A stretch of DNA of 64,000 nt from Brevibacillus parabrevis (GCF_003710905.1 NZ_RHHV01000010.1:124001-188000), one strand, 5' to 3'; shown: positions 26,715 through 35,940, counted from the first letter of the stretch. The notes: a model not told the origin generated them from the letters alone. Numbers and translations are program-made.

Positions 26715-28811
26715 GTGAGTAAAGAAAAAAGCTGGAAGCGGCTGGTTGAATTTGCCCGGCCGTTTCAGAAACAAATATGGGGAGCGCTGTTCCTGCTTTT
26801 ACTTGGAACCAGCGCGGAGCTGGCAGGCCCTTTTCTCGCCAAGGTGATGATCGACAATCACATTTTGGCGATCCAGAAGCCGTGGTATCAGCTGGAAGAA
26901 CGGCCGCAAGCGTCAGCCGAAAAAGCGGTCGCCATCCAGGATCGGTATTATATGCGCGAAGATGCGCTCCAGGAGGCGGGGTTGACTCGGGAAAGCGTCC
27001 GAGGCGCAGAAATGACCGTGCTTTCCGAAGGAGCTACGTACTATTTAATGGAGGGCAAGCTCAGTGAGAATGCCCAAAATACGGAAAAGAAGTTTGCGCC
27101 AGTCGAGCCGGAAAATGGCCGGGAGCGCTTCGCGGTAACGACGGAAGCTGCTGACGGAACGGAAACGACGTTGACGGGCATCAAGCTGACAGCCGACGAA
27201 GTGCTGGCGCTGTATCAAAACGACGTGCAGCCGATCATCTGGCTGTCAGTCGGGTACGGGGCGCTGATTTTGCTGTCGGCGTGCTTCAACTACATCCAGA
27301 TTTTGTGGTTGCAGACGACCGCCCAGCGCATCATTCAGCGCATGCGGATGAAGTTGTTCGTTCATTTGCAAAAGCTCCCGGTGTCCTTTTTTGACAAGAC
27401 ACCTGTCGGCTCGCTCGTCTCCCGCGTCAGCAACGATACCGAAGCGATCCGCGAGCTTTACGTGAGTGTGCTGGCTACTTTTGTCCAGAACGGCATTTAT
27501 TTGGTCGGGATTTTGATCGCGCTGTTCGTGCTCCAGCCGCAGCTCGCTTTGTTTTGCTGTTTGACGGTTCCGCTGCTCGTCGCTTTGATTTATGTATACC
27601 AAAAGTACAGCTCGCGCTACTATGCGGTGATTCGGGCGAAGCTGGGCGACATGAATGCCACTATTAATGAAATGATTCAAAACATGACGATTGTCCAGGC
27701 GTTTCGCCGCGAAAAAGGCGTGCAGGAAGAGTTCGCGCAGGTGAACGAGAGCTACTTCAAGATGCGGATGAAGGAGATCAACCTGGAATCTCTTTTGCTG
27801 CGGCCTGCTGTCGACTTGATCTGGAAAATCGCCCTGACGGTGATCATCTGGTATTACGGTTCCGCGTCTTTTCACAGTGTCATCTCGTTTGGGGCGCTGT
27901 TTGCCTTTGTCGATTACATGGGACGTTTTTTCGAGCCGATCAACATGATCATGAATCGTCTGTCGCAAATGCAGCAGGCAACGATCGCCGCGGCTCGCGT
28001 GTTCGATATTTTGGATACGGCGCCGGAAACGGAGCAGGCCGGCAAGCAAATCGAGCGGCCGCGCGGGGAAGTCGTTTTCGACCAAGTATCATTCGCTTAC
28101 AACGAGGATGACTACGTGCTCAAAAACGTCTCGTTCACGGCAAAGCCTGGTCAGACGATTGCGCTAGTCGGTCATACCGGATCGGGAAAAAGCTCGCTGA
28201 TGAACCTGCTGCTCGGTTTTTATCCGGTGACAAAAGGAAGCATTTTGATTGACGGGCAAAACATGCGCAAGATCGATACGCATTCGTTGCGCAGCCATGT
28301 AGGGCTTGTGCTGCAAGATCCGTTTTTGTTTACAGGTACGATCGGCTTCAACATTCGCATGTACGACGACGCGATCTCGGATGAAGATGTCGTGCAGGCA
28401 GCCAAGGCGGTGCGGGCTGACGAATTTATTACCCGCCTGCCGAACGGCTACGAGGAACCAGTCGTGGAGCGCGGGATGACGCTGTCAGCTGGTCAGCGGC
28501 AACTCATCTCTTTTGCCCGCGCGCTGGCTGCCGATCCGGCCATTCTGATTCTCGACGAGGCGACCGCCAGTATCGACAGCGAAACAGAGCTGGCGATCCA
28601 GGAAGCTTTGCACGTCCTGTCGCGTGGACGTACGACGTTTATCATTGCCCATCGGCTTTCGACGATTCAGCATGCCGACCAGATTCTCGTCCTCTCCCGG
28701 GGAGAAATTGTGGAGCGGGGCAATCACGAGGAACTGATGGCGCAGGATGGACTGTATCAAAAAATGTACCAGCTTCAACAGGGCAGTGTTTCTGTTAAAC
28801 TGGGTGGATAG
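26715..28811 (+). CDS. bmrD: Heterodimeric multidrug ABC exporter subunit, BmrD-like (YheH)
   Basis: Second half-transporter of the pair, 698 residues from a GTG preceded by GGGAGGGAG. It is longer than its partner because about 120 hydrophilic residues (roughly 65-180) are inserted between membrane helices 1 and 2, matching the extracellular domain known in BmrD. The ATPase domain has Walker A GHTGSGKSS, signature LSAGQRQLIS and Walker B ILILDEATASID with the catalytic Glu intact, so it should supply the working ATP site. It lies 28 bases after its partner and is followed by an MFS pump gene, suggesting one drug-resistance operon. Confidence 0.87.
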   Translation: MSKEKSWKRLVEFARPFQKQIWGALFLLLLGTSAELAGPFLAKVMIDNHILAIQKPWYQLEERPQASAEKAVAIQDRYYMREDALQEAGLTRESVRGAEMTVLSEGATYYLMEGKLSENAQNTEKKFAPVEPENGRERFAVTTEAADGTETTLTGIKLTADEVLALYQNDVQPIIWLSVGYGALILLSACFNYIQILWLQTTAQRIIQRMRMKLFVHLQKLPVSFFDKTPVGSLVSRVSNDTEAIRELYVSVLATFVQNGIYLVGILIALFVLQPQLALFCCLTVPLLVALIYVYQKYSSRYYAVIRAKLGDMNATINEMIQNMTIVQAFRREKGVQEEFAQVNESYFKMRMKEINLESLLLRPAVDLIWKIALTVIIWYYGSASFHSVISFGALFAFVDYMGRFFEPINMIMNRLSQMQQATIAAARVFDILDTAPETEQAGKQIERPRGEVVFDQVSFAYNEDDYVLKNVSFTAKPGQTIALVGHTGSGKSSLMNLLLGFYPVTKGSILIDGQNMRKIDTHSLRSHVGLVLQDPFLFTGTIGFNIRMYDDAISDEDVVQAAKAVRADEFITRLPNGYEEPVVERGMTLSAGQRQLISFARALAADPAILILDEATASIDSETELAIQEALHVLSRGRTTFIIAHRLSTIQHADQILVLSRGEIVERGNHEELMAQDGLYQKMYQLQQGSVSVKLGG

Positions 28812-28843
28812 AGGTTTTTTGGAGAGAAAGGAGCTTCAACACC

Positions 28844-30028
28844 ATGTCTTCATCGCGCTACACCTTCTGGGTGTTGATTTTGGTGGTAGCCATAGCTGGA
28901 CTGAGCCAAGGGTTGAGCATTCCGTTGTTGGCTGTGCTGTTGGAAAAGCAGGGCGTGTCATCTGTCATGAACGGACTGAACGCCGCCGCCCTGTACATCG
29001 GGATGGTATTGGTTTCGCCCTTGCTGGAAATTCCGCTCCGGCGGATTGGTTACCGATCCACGATTTTGTGGGGGATGCTGCTGCTTACCGTCGCGACAGG
29101 GCTGATTCCGCTGTTCAGCCATCTGGCCGTGTGGTTCGTGCTCAGGATGCTGATGGGGATCGGGGATACCAGCTTGCACTATTCGAGTCAAATGTGGGTA
29201 ACGAAGATCGCCTCGCCGCAAACGCGCGGGCGCGACTTGTCCCTGTACGGTTTGGCGTACGGAGTGGGCTTCAGTATCGGGCCGCTGGGCTTGAATTTGT
29301 TGCCGCTGGGACTGTGGGTGCCTTTTGGCGTGCTGCTGTTTTTGTACGCCATCGCTTTTTTGCTCATCTTGCGGATTCAAAACGAGTTTCCCGAAGCGAT
29401 TGTGCAGGCGGAAAAGAAACAGAACAAGTACGCCACGGTTTTGCGCATCGGTTGGCTGTCCCTGATTCCGTCTTTCTTGTACGGATTCATGGAGACTTCT
29501 TTGAACGGCAGCTTCCCGGTCTACGCGCTGCGCACCGGGCTGTCGATTGAATGGGTATCGCTTATTCTCCCGGCGTTTGTGGTAGGCAGCATCATTTTGC
29601 AAATGCCGCTTGGCACTTTGAGCGATCGGATCGGCCGCAGGCAAGTCATGCTCGCTTGCGCCATCGTCGGCGGAGTTGCTTTTTTCCTGTTCCCGCTCGC
29701 CGGGGAAAACGTTTGGCTGATGATGCTTTTGCTGGCGATTGCCGGAGCAGCAGTCGGTTCATTTTATTCGCTCGGTTTGGCCTATTCCGCCGATATTTTG
29801 CCTGCGGCGATGGTGCCGACCGCAGGCATCATTGCCGGAATCAATTTCGGTGTGGCGAGCATTCTCGCGCCGAATGTCAACGGCGTGCTCATGGAGTGGT
29901 GGGAGCCGTGGACGATGTTTTGGGTAATGGGGGCGCTGCTGGTTGTTTTTGCCGCAGCCTGCCTGTTTGCGAAAAACAGCAAGTCGCAAGATACACAATG
30001 CTCGTTGCCTTTGCAAAAACAAGGGTGA
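28844..30028 (+). CDS. MFS transporter, probable efflux pump
   Basis: Twelve-helix major facilitator protein of 394 residues. Elements typical of MFS drug efflux carriers are visible: a GxxxDRxGRR-like loop between helices 2 and 3 (IPLRRIGYRSTI) and a clear LGTLSDRIGRRQVM loop between helices 8 and 9. The start follows GAAAGGAGC. The gap to the BmrD-like gene is only 32 bases with no terminator, so it is probably co-transcribed. The substrate is unknown. Confidence 0.82.
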   Translation: MSSSRYTFWVLILVVAIAGLSQGLSIPLLAVLLEKQGVSSVMNGLNAAALYIGMVLVSPLLEIPLRRIGYRSTILWGMLLLTVATGLIPLFSHLAVWFVLRMLMGIGDTSLHYSSQMWVTKIASPQTRGRDLSLYGLAYGVGFSIGPLGLNLLPLGLWVPFGVLLFLYAIAFLLILRIQNEFPEAIVQAEKKQNKYATVLRIGWLSLIPSFLYGFMETSLNGSFPVYALRTGLSIEWVSLILPAFVVGSIILQMPLGTLSDRIGRRQVMLACAIVGGVAFFLFPLAGENVWLMMLLLAIAGAAVGSFYSLGLAYSADILPAAMVPTAGIIAGINFGVASILAPNVNGVLMEWWEPWTMFWVMGALLVVFAAACLFAKNSKSQDTQCSLPLQKQG

Positions 30029-30047
30029 CAGGGGGCAAGCCAGATCG

Positions 30048-30082
30048 CCATCTCTCGTGTTTGTTCGAGGGATGGTTTTTTT
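30048..30082 (+). terminator. Terminator after the exporter/MFS operon
   Basis: CCATCTCTCG pairs with CGAGGGATGG (one G-U) and is followed by seven T. Confidence 0.85.
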
Positions 30083-30124
30083 CTGTGGGAAAAAAGCATA
30101 AACGGGCGCAGGGGAGGGAAGCGT

Positions 30125-30307
30125 ATGAATAAAGTAGAAATGCTTGTGGAAGGGGTTGACCCGATGCTGACTCCGTGCATATTCAAGCGGGGACTCGTCT
30201 GGATTTTGTTTTTCGTTCTCAGTCTGGTCGTTATCCCGTTCTTTTCTGACGAGGGCCAGACACCGCCCGCGAATCCTCCTGCTGCGAACGCTGCTGCCCA
30301 GCCGTAG
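30125..30307 (+). CDS. Small single-pass membrane protein, unknown function
   Basis: Sixty-residue predicted protein with GGGAGGGAAGCG before the ATG. A hydrophobic segment (about residues 22-41, KRGLVWILFFVLSLVVIPFF) is followed by a Pro/Ala/Asn-rich tail. No family is recognised. It stands alone between two terminators. Confidence 0.55.
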   Translation: MNKVEMLVEGVDPMLTPCIFKRGLVWILFFVLSLVVIPFFSDEGQTPPANPPAANAAAQP

Positions 30308-30362
30308 TTGGCTTGGCGAGCGATTTTTGCAGATGTAGACACGCTCCGTTACATGAACTTTG

Positions 30363-30388
30363 GGGCAGGACGTCGCGACGTTTTGCCC
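30363..30388. other. Hairpin with a perfect ACGTCGCGACGT core
   Basis: GGGCA and TGCCC flank a 12-base palindrome ACGTCGCGACGT (with two-base bulges). It lies directly before the shared terminator. It may be part of the terminator structure or a protein site. Confidence 0.4.
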
Positions 30389-30390
30389 AC

Positions 30391-30425
30391 AAAAAACACG
30401 CCAGGTCAGTCCTTGGCGTGTTTTT
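30391..30425. terminator. Bidirectional terminator
   Basis: AAAAAACACGCCA pairs with the downstream TGGCGTGTTTTT arm, with T runs on both strands. It separates the small membrane protein gene from the convergent CAP-protein gene. Confidence 0.85.
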
Positions 30426-30439
30426 CTTGGCTATAGCGT

Positions 30440-31450
30440 TTATTTGGTGACGAAGTTTTGCGTGTAGAACGGCTGACCGGCTTTGATCACGACACCGACG
30501 CCCAATTGCTTGTAGTTTTGATTCAAAAGATTTTGGCGATGCCCGGAGGAGTTCATCCAGCCCATGTGGACTTCAATGCCGTCCAACTGGCCGTAGGCGA
30601 TATTCTCTCCCGCATAGCTGTAGCGAATGCCCGCTTTTTTCAGGCGGTCAAACGGGCTTCCGGTCGTCGGCGAATTGTGACTGAAATAATTATGCTGCGC
30701 CATGTCGTTGCTGTGCGCACGGGCGACGACTGCTACCTGCTCGTCCCACGTCAGGACAGGCAGCTTGGCACGCTGCCGCGCTACGTTCAGCAAGTCGAAA
30801 TTTTCTTTCTCATAGGCGATCGCCACTTGCTTGATTTGCGCATCCGTCAGCTTGGGTGCAGCGGGCAATTCCGTGTACACAATCGGATACATCAAGCCCA
30901 TGGCAATAGTGGCAAAGTGCTCGGGCGTAGAGATGCGGACACCTGCGACCTTGTTTCCGCCCAATTGGTCGATGGAAAAGGTGAATACCTGATTGTTTTG
31001 CATATAGGTCGGATGGCTAAGCGTATTTTCCTGAATGCGCAAGCCAGACGTGATCGGCAAAGTGCTTTTCGGCGCTCCCCACGCATCTTGCAAAGCTTTC
31101 GTGGTCGAACCGATGGTCACTCCCCCGACGTTTACATTCGCTCCGTTGGAAAACAGCGTGACGGCTTTGCCGTTCTGGATGCCTACTTGTATGTAATGGT
31201 TCAAGTCCCGATTGTAAATCCACCATTCCACTCCTGTGTGGCTCGGGTCTTTGCGTGCTGGCTTGCCCAGCTTTTGCTCGACTTGCGCGGCAGTCATTCC
31301 GAGCGCAATCCCGTAGGTCGACACGGATTTGACGGCAGCTTGCTGGGTGGAGACAGGGGAAGCCGCTGTCACAAAAGTGGGCTGCAGCTGACCCAACAGC
31401 GCCAGGGAAAGGCCAAAGGCGAGGATGCTGGCTACTTTTTTCTTGTTCAT
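30440..31450 (-). CDS. Secreted CAP/SCP-domain protein
   Basis: Extracellular protein of 336 residues with a signal peptide (MNKKKVASILAFGLSLALLG, likely cut after an AAS-like site near residue 30). Residues 40-200 resemble the N-terminal CAP-associated domain (IALGMTAAQVEQKLGKPARKD, then a related repeat beginning VTIGSTTKALQDAWGAPKS). The C-terminal 120 residues form a CAP domain of the YkwD type: ARAHSNDMAQHNYFSHNSP, YAGENIAYGQ and GWMNSSGHRQNLLN. CAP proteins are secreted and their exact role in bacteria is unclear. AGGAGGTAGACAG precedes the ATG. It is monocistronic. Confidence 0.85.
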   Translation of the reverse strand: MNKKKVASILAFGLSLALLGQLQPTFVTAASPVSTQQAAVKSVSTYGIALGMTAAQVEQKLGKPARKDPSHTGVEWWIYNRDLNHYIQVGIQNGKAVTLFSNGANVNVGGVTIGSTTKALQDAWGAPKSTLPITSGLRIQENTLSHPTYMQNNQVFTFSIDQLGGNKVAGVRISTPEHFATIAMGLMYPIVYTELPAAPKLTDAQIKQVAIAYEKENFDLLNVARQRAKLPVLTWDEQVAVVARAHSNDMAQHNYFSHNSPTTGSPFDRLKKAGIRYSYAGENIAYGQLDGIEVHMGWMNSSGHRQNLLNQNYKQLGVGVVIKAGQPFYTQNFVTK

Positions 31451-31542
31451 CTGTCTACCTCCTCGGATGGAAAAGCTTTGGTTGATACAAGTATCGGTGT
31501 ATGCACAGGCGAAAAACAGAGGCTAAGGATGCAATTTATGTC

Positions 31543-31582
31543 GAAAAAAGGAACAAGCCCCACTGCAAGAGTGGAGGCTTGT
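31543..31582 (-). terminator. Terminator of the sppA-RDD operon
   Basis: ACAAGCCTCCACT pairs with AGTGGGGCTTGT and is followed on the minus strand by CCTTTTTT. The stem begins at the end of the RDD gene. Confidence 0.75.
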
Positions 31583-32052
31583 CATTTGCGATCCCATATG
31601 ACGTACGTTTTGGCGAGCAAGTCGTGCCAGCCCTGCTTTTGCGGATTCCAGCCCACCCACATGTAGCCGATGCAAAAGACGAGCGAGGAAAGCAGCTTGC
31701 CAAGCACCTCGCGCAAAATGACTTGTCCGCCAGTCAGCCTGCCGCGAGCGTGCCTGGCGCTGATGACGCGGATGCCGATAATTTGCTTGCCCAGCGTCTG
31801 ACCTGTCCACCATGTCAAAAGAACTAAATAAAGCAGACCGAACAGCGCTTCCAACAGATCGATCAGCGAAAGAAAGTCGCCGGATACGCCGAGATTGCGG
31901 CGAAGCGGATTGAAAACCAGCATGCTCACGCCAACCAAAAACAGCGAGTCCAAGAGAGTAGCAGCTACCCGAATCCAAAAGCCTGCAAACTGATGCTCGC
32001 GCGGCGGCTCCTGACTGTTTTCCAAAGCTTGAATGGCATCTGGATCGCTCAT
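31582..32052 (-). CDS. RDD-family membrane protein (YteJ-like)
   Basis: Predicted membrane protein of 156 residues with three hydrophobic helices. The ATG at 32052 is chosen for its AAAGGAGTG site; the frame extends 29 codons further into sppA without support. The RDD pattern is seen as AGFWIRVAATLLDSLFL (Arg, then Asp in helix 1), and the family segment GQTLGKQIIGIRVI follows. In Bacillus the order sppA-yteJ is the same, and there yteJ contributes to control of SppA and lantibiotic resistance; the same link is inferred here. Confidence 0.82.
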   Translation of the reverse strand: MSDPDAIQALENSQEPPREHQFAGFWIRVAATLLDSLFLVGVSMLVFNPLRRNLGVSGDFLSLIDLLEALFGLLYLVLLTWWTGQTLGKQIIGIRVISARHARGRLTGGQVILREVLGKLLSSLVFCIGYMWVGWNPQKQGWHDLLAKTYVIWDRK

Positions 32053-32068
32053 TCGTTTCACTCCTTTA

Positions 32069-33040
32069 TCAAAACGAAGGGATAAATTGGTACAACAGTC
32101 GGGGAGAGCTTTGGCGCTGCAAAATGTTACCGATTCCAAGCGGGTCCGGATTGGACCAATGCTGCTTCAAGCTGAACAGCAGCTTGCTGATGGAGAGCTG
32201 GTCACTGTAGCGCACGACCATGGCGTCTTGTTCCCCGGAGAGGGAGAGAGCGTGCCGGGTCGCTTCTTCCAAATCGCCGAACTCATCGATCAGCCCGAGC
32301 TTTTTGGCTTGCTCGCCGGAATACACCCGTCCATCGGCAATTTCCAGCACGCGCTGGCGCGAGAGATTGCGGCCTTTTGCAATCACGTCGACGAACTTGC
32401 CGTAGCTTTCATTCACCAGCGACTGAAAAATTTGCCGCTCAGGCTCGGTCAAAGGACGCGCCGGACTGCCGATATCCTTGTACCGCCCGCTTTTGATCGC
32501 AAACTGCTTGACTCCCAGCTTGGCAGCCGCTTCGCTGTAGTTCACCAGCGAGAAGATGACGCCTAGACTTCCGGTCAATGTATTCGGATTGGCGAAAATC
32601 GAATCTCCAGCCGTCGCCAAATAATACCCGCCTGACGCGGCCGTGGAGCCCATGCTGACGACAATCGGAATATCGCGGAGCTGTTTGAGCCGCAAAAGAC
32701 GGGTGTGCAGCTCATCGGTAGCGACAACCTCGCCGCCGGGACTGTCGATCCTGAGCACCAACGCCTTGACCAGCTCATCTTCCTCGACTCTCCGCAACTG
32801 TTCGGCGAGCAGCTCCGCCATGGAGGGCATCCCGGTTGCGTTTGGCTCCCCGGAAATGACGCCGTTTACGAACAACTGCACGATCTTGCTGCTGCCTGAG
32901 CCGTACACAATATTTTCTTCCCAGGCAAATCCGGGATTGTCGGCCAGCTCTTCATACCCTCCAGCCAAGCCTTCCACGGTAATGCCTGCGAAAAAGACAA
33001 CCAGCACGATCAGGAGGGCGACCCATTTTTTACGATGCAT
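32069..33040 (-). CDS. sppA: Signal peptide peptidase SppA
   Basis: Membrane-anchored serine protease that degrades cleaved signal peptides. The ATG at 33040 is chosen because AAAGGGGAGGTGG precedes it, giving 323 residues. One N-terminal membrane helix (residues 6-22) is followed by an extracytoplasmic protease domain. The Ser/Lys dyad is Ser136 in STAASGGYY and Lys188 in SGRYKDIG; their 52-residue spacing matches the Bacillus enzyme. The GSLGVI and LVLRIDSPGGEV elements are also present. It is the first gene of an operon with the RDD protein. Confidence 0.92.
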   Translation of the reverse strand: MHRKKWVALLIVLVVFFAGITVEGLAGGYEELADNPGFAWEENIVYGSGSSKIVQLFVNGVISGEPNATGMPSMAELLAEQLRRVEEDELVKALVLRIDSPGGEVVATDELHTRLLRLKQLRDIPIVVSMGSTAASGGYYLATAGDSIFANPNTLTGSLGVIFSLVNYSEAAAKLGVKQFAIKSGRYKDIGSPARPLTEPERQIFQSLVNESYGKFVDVIAKGRNLSRQRVLEIADGRVYSGEQAKKLGLIDEFGDLEEATRHALSLSGEQDAMVVRYSDQLSISKLLFSLKQHWSNPDPLGIGNILQRQSSPRLLYQFIPSF

Positions 33041-33224
33041 GAAAACCACCTCCCCTTTAGGATGAGCAGCGAAGGGAATCATTACGCTGGGACGGGCGTT
33101 GGAAAAATGCGGATTGCCGGGAATACCAAAAAGAAGTAAGAGTATTCATGCAATTGCTTCTATATTGCGGTACAATATGATTGTGGAATACAGCGAACGC
33201 AGCAACTGCAATAGGGGGATGACA

Positions 33225-33953
33225 ATGATCATACAAGTGACTGATTTGACCAAAAGCTACGGAGAGCTTCAGGTTTTGAAAGGAATTACGACACAGGTGG
33301 CGGAAAAGGAGGTCGTGTGCATCATCGGGCCGTCCGGGTCGGGCAAAAGCACCTTTTTGCGCTGTCTGAACCAGCTGGAGCCATTGACCAGCGGAAGAGT
33401 CGTCATCAACGGTCACGACTTGTCGGACCCCAAGACAGACATCAACAAAGTCAGGGAAGAAGTAGGCATGGTTTTTCAGCGCTTTAACCTGTTTCCGCAT
33501 AAAACGGTTTTGGAAAATGTCATGCTCGCTCCGATCAAGGTCAGAAAGCTCGCGCATGAGGAAGCTCGCAAGCAAGGACTGGCATTGCTGGAAAAGGTGG
33601 GGCTGCAGGACAAGGCAGACGTTTATCCGGAGCGGCTGTCCGGGGGGCAGATGCAGCGGGTCGCCATCGCCAGAGCGCTTGCGATGAATCCAAAAGTGAT
33701 GCTGTTTGACGAGCCGACTTCCGCGCTTGACCCGGAGCTGGTAGGAGAAGTGCTGGCCGTGATGAAAAGCTTGGCCAAGGAAGGAATGACCATGGTGGTA
33801 GTCACGCATGAGATGGGATTTGCCAAAGAAGTGGGCGACCGCATCATTTTCATGGATCAGGGCATTATCATGGCTGAAGGAAGTCCCAAAGAGTTTTTTG
33901 ACAACACCAGCCATGAACGCCTGCGTTCTTTCCTGGGAAAAGTGCTTGCTTAA
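33225..33953 (+). CDS. Amino acid ABC transporter ATP-binding protein (GlnQ type)
   Basis: ATPase of a polar amino acid importer, 242 residues. The ATG at 33225 has AGGGGG six bases upstream; an ATG two codons before is possible. Walker A is GPSGSGKST (near 35), the Q-loop is [10 protein letters not shown], the signature is [10 protein letters not shown], Walker B is [12 protein letters not shown] and the switch His is in VVVTHEMGF. All are intact. No permease or binding-protein gene lies next to it, so it is an orphan and must use subunits encoded elsewhere, or be a relic. It is followed by a terminator-like hairpin. Confidence 0.88.
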   Translation: MIIQVTDLTKSYGELQVLKGITTQVAEKEVVCIIGPSGSGKSTFLRCLNQLEPLTSGRVVINGHDLSDPKTDINKVREEVGMVFQRFNLFPHKTVLENVMLAPIKVRKLAHEEARKQGLALLEKVGLQDKADVYPERLSGGQMQRVAIARALAMNPKVMLFDEPTSALDPELVGEVLAVMKSLAKEGMTMVVVTHEMGFAKEVGDRIIFMDQGIIMAEGSPKEFFDNTSHERLRSFLGKVLA

Positions 33954-33960
33954 AAGAAAC

Positions 33961-34003
33961 GGCACCTGCTGCATCGCCGCAAGCGATCGCGACGGTGCCT
34001 TTT
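33961..34003. terminator. Hairpin terminator between convergent genes
   Basis: GGCACC pairs with GGTGCC and an inner ATCGC/GCGAT stem extends the hairpin; TTTT follows on the plus strand. Confidence 0.6.
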
Positions 34004-34703
34004 ACTTGGACGCATCGAGCAGTTGGGAGACCGTGACAAAGCGATAGCCTTGCGCGCGCAGATCACTGATCAATTCTTGCAGGGCAGCCACCGTCTGCTT
34101 TTGGTTCAGGCCACCATCGTGAAACAAAATAATGTCGCCGGACGAGACGTTGCTTTTCACGCTTTTGGCAATGACCGAGGCGGTTCTCGCCAGTGACCAG
34201 TCTCTGGGATCGACAGACCAGTGGATGATGTCGTAGCCGCTTGCCTGAACCGCGTTCATGACGTCGTGGGTCATGACGCCGCCAGCCGGACGATAATATT
34301 GGGCGAGAATGCCCGTAGTTTTCAGGATGGAGCGTTCAGCGTGCTTGAGATCCTCGTACACCTCGTGCTCCGTCAGTTTATTCAGGTCAAAATGATGATA
34401 GCCGTGGTTGCCGATTTCGTGTCCGGCTTTGTAAATCCATTGGAGCACTTTCGGATGCTTGTCTACCTGGGAGCCAAGGACGAAAAAGGTAGCTTGCACC
34501 CCGTTTTTGTGGAGCACTTCCAAAATTTTCGGAGTATAGGTAGCGTCCGGGCCGTCATCAAAGGTCAGGGCGACTACCTTTTTGTTCGTGTCGATGCGGT
34601 GAATCGGCTCATAGGAAGGGAGCAGTTCCTTCGCAAAAGCAGGAGTGCTCCCGAAGCCGAGCAGGCAGACGATCAGCAATGCAACGAGCGAGCCGCGGCT
34701 CAT
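34002..34703 (-). CDS. Secreted polysaccharide deacetylase (NodB family)
   Basis: Carbohydrate esterase family 4 deacetylase, 233 residues. The ATG at 34703 has AAAGGAGG upstream and starts a signal peptide (hydrophobic residues 6-17, cleavage near AFA-KE). The NodB motifs are complete: TFDDGPD with Asp49/Asp50, HxxxH with His100 and His104 in NHGYHHFD, RPAGG, and the late LFHDGG. It likely removes acetyl groups from peptidoglycan or another glycan outside the cell. The longer open frame upstream overlaps the divergent DUF2797 gene and is not coding. Confidence 0.88.
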   Translation of the reverse strand: MSRGSLVALLIVCLLGFGSTPAFAKELLPSYEPIHRIDTNKKVVALTFDDGPDATYTPKILEVLHKNGVQATFFVLGSQVDKHPKVLQWIYKAGHEIGNHGYHHFDLNKLTEHEVYEDLKHAERSILKTTGILAQYYRPAGGVMTHDVMNAVQASGYDIIHWSVDPRDWSLARTASVIAKSVKSNVSSGDIILFHDGGLNQKQTVAALQELISDLRAQGYRFVTVSQLLDASK

Positions 34704-34844
34704 GGCGGATGCCTCCTTTTTACTGAAGATGCTTCTAGGTTCACCCATGCTGGAGAAAACATGCTGCCAAAAGAAAACAGCGCCCGGCGCGGACAGACAA
34801 TATGGTAAAATGAAAGAACTGTAATGGGGAGAGGAGAGAATGAA

Positions 34845-35657
34845 GTGGAACTCCGCGGTATCCTGCATGGGCTGACCCATGACTATCATGGAAAAGACAA
34901 GCCTGTCGACTATTATTTGAACATCGGGGAAGAACGCATGCCCTTGAACGAATGGCTGGGCAGTGAACTGTCCATTGCTTTTTTGGGGCAAAAAAATTGC
35001 ATCGCCTGTGGGCGGAAGACGAACAAAACATTCAACAGCGGGTACTGCTACCCCTGTTTTACCAAACTGCCGGAAAATGACTTGTGCATCGTCAAGCCGC
35101 ACGAATGTCATTTTGACCAGGGAACGTGCCGGGATGAAAGCTTCGGCGAACAGTATTGCATGATCCCGCACTACGTCTATCTGGCAGTTTCCAGCGACAT
35201 CAAGGTCGGGCTGACGCGCAAGCACAATCAGCTCAAGCGTTGGGTGGACCAAGGAGCGATTCGGGCGATTCCGATTGCGGAAGTGCCGACACGCCGGATG
35301 GCAGGCGAGCTGGAGTATCACCTGAGCCAATTTTTGCCGGACAAGACCAACTGGCGAAAAATGCTCAAGGGCGACGTCAAGGAAATCGACCTGATTGCGA
35401 TGCGCGATGAAGTGTACAGCCATTTTCCCGAACCGTTCAAAGCTTTCCAATATAGAGAAGACGAATGGGTGGACATTACATACCCGATTTTGGAATCGCT
35501 GGACAAAATCAACTCGAAAACGTTGGACAAAGAAGAACAGCTCGGCGGACGACTGATTGGCGTTAAAGCGCAGTACCTGATTTTCGAAAACGGCGTGTTC
35601 CAGGTGAGAAAGCACGCCGGCTATCAGGTGGAAATCAAAACGGCTCATTCTGCATAA
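34845..35657 (+). CDS. DUF2797 protein with cysteine-rich zinc-like motif
   Basis: Conserved protein of about 270 residues, function unknown. The GTG at 34845 is preferred because GGGGAGAGGAG lies just upstream; ATG 34824 would give 277 residues. It has a zinc-ribbon-like pair of CxxC motifs (CIACGRKTNKTFNSGYCYPC, near residues 53-72) and further cysteines at HECHFDQGTC and YCMIPH. The segment HYVYLAVSSDIKVGLTRKHN resembles the core of a GIY-YIG nuclease (HYVYLA... VGLTR), which may hint at DNA or RNA work, but I cannot confirm catalytic residues. Confidence 0.75.
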   Translation: MELRGILHGLTHDYHGKDKPVDYYLNIGEERMPLNEWLGSELSIAFLGQKNCIACGRKTNKTFNSGYCYPCFTKLPENDLCIVKPHECHFDQGTCRDESFGEQYCMIPHYVYLAVSSDIKVGLTRKHNQLKRWVDQGAIRAIPIAEVPTRRMAGELEYHLSQFLPDKTNWRKMLKGDVKEIDLIAMRDEVYSHFPEPFKAFQYREDEWVDITYPILESLDKINSKTLDKEEQLGGRLIGVKAQYLIFENGVFQVRKHAGYQVEIKTAHSA

Positions 35658-35714
35658 GTTCGCGCAAACTCCTCACACTGAAAAAGCAAGCCGATGAGCG
35701 AGGAGGAAGCGGGC

Positions 35715-35888
35715 ATGGAACAGAAAATCGAGTATACGCAGCCGCTGACCGGAACGTTGGCTGAAGCGGTGGAAACGCAGAATGCAAAGCAGCTGGGGGT
35801 TCCTTATTCGCCGCTTGCCAACATGTGGCAGGTAAACCCCGGGAATGAAGCGGTGGAAAATGAAGATGGCGACGATGCTTCTTCATGA
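35715..35888 (+). CDS. Small acidic protein, unknown function
   Basis: A 57-residue product from ATG 35715 with GAGGAGGAAGCGGGC upstream (ATG 35694 would add seven residues). It is hydrophilic with an acidic tail (NEAVENEDGDDASS). No family is recognised. It lies 57 bases after the DUF2797 gene and before a shared terminator, so it is probably co-transcribed. Confidence 0.55.
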   Translation: MEQKIEYTQPLTGTLAEAVETQNAKQLGVPYSPLANMWQVNPGNEAVENEDGDDASS

Positions 35889-35894
35889 ACAAAA

Positions 35895-35940
35895 AACAAG
35901 CCTCCAGCCCACGAGCTCGTGTGGGGTTGGAGGTTTGTTT
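35895..35940. terminator. Bidirectional terminator
   Basis: AACAAGCCTCCAGCC pairs with GGTTGGAGGTTTGTT (with G-U pairs). It separates the small acidic protein gene from the convergent acetyltransferase. Confidence 0.7.

Noticed and set aside
34704..35648. Upstream extension of the deacetylase frame
   Set aside because: It lies antisense to the DUF2797 gene; the signal peptide and ribosome site place the start at 34703.
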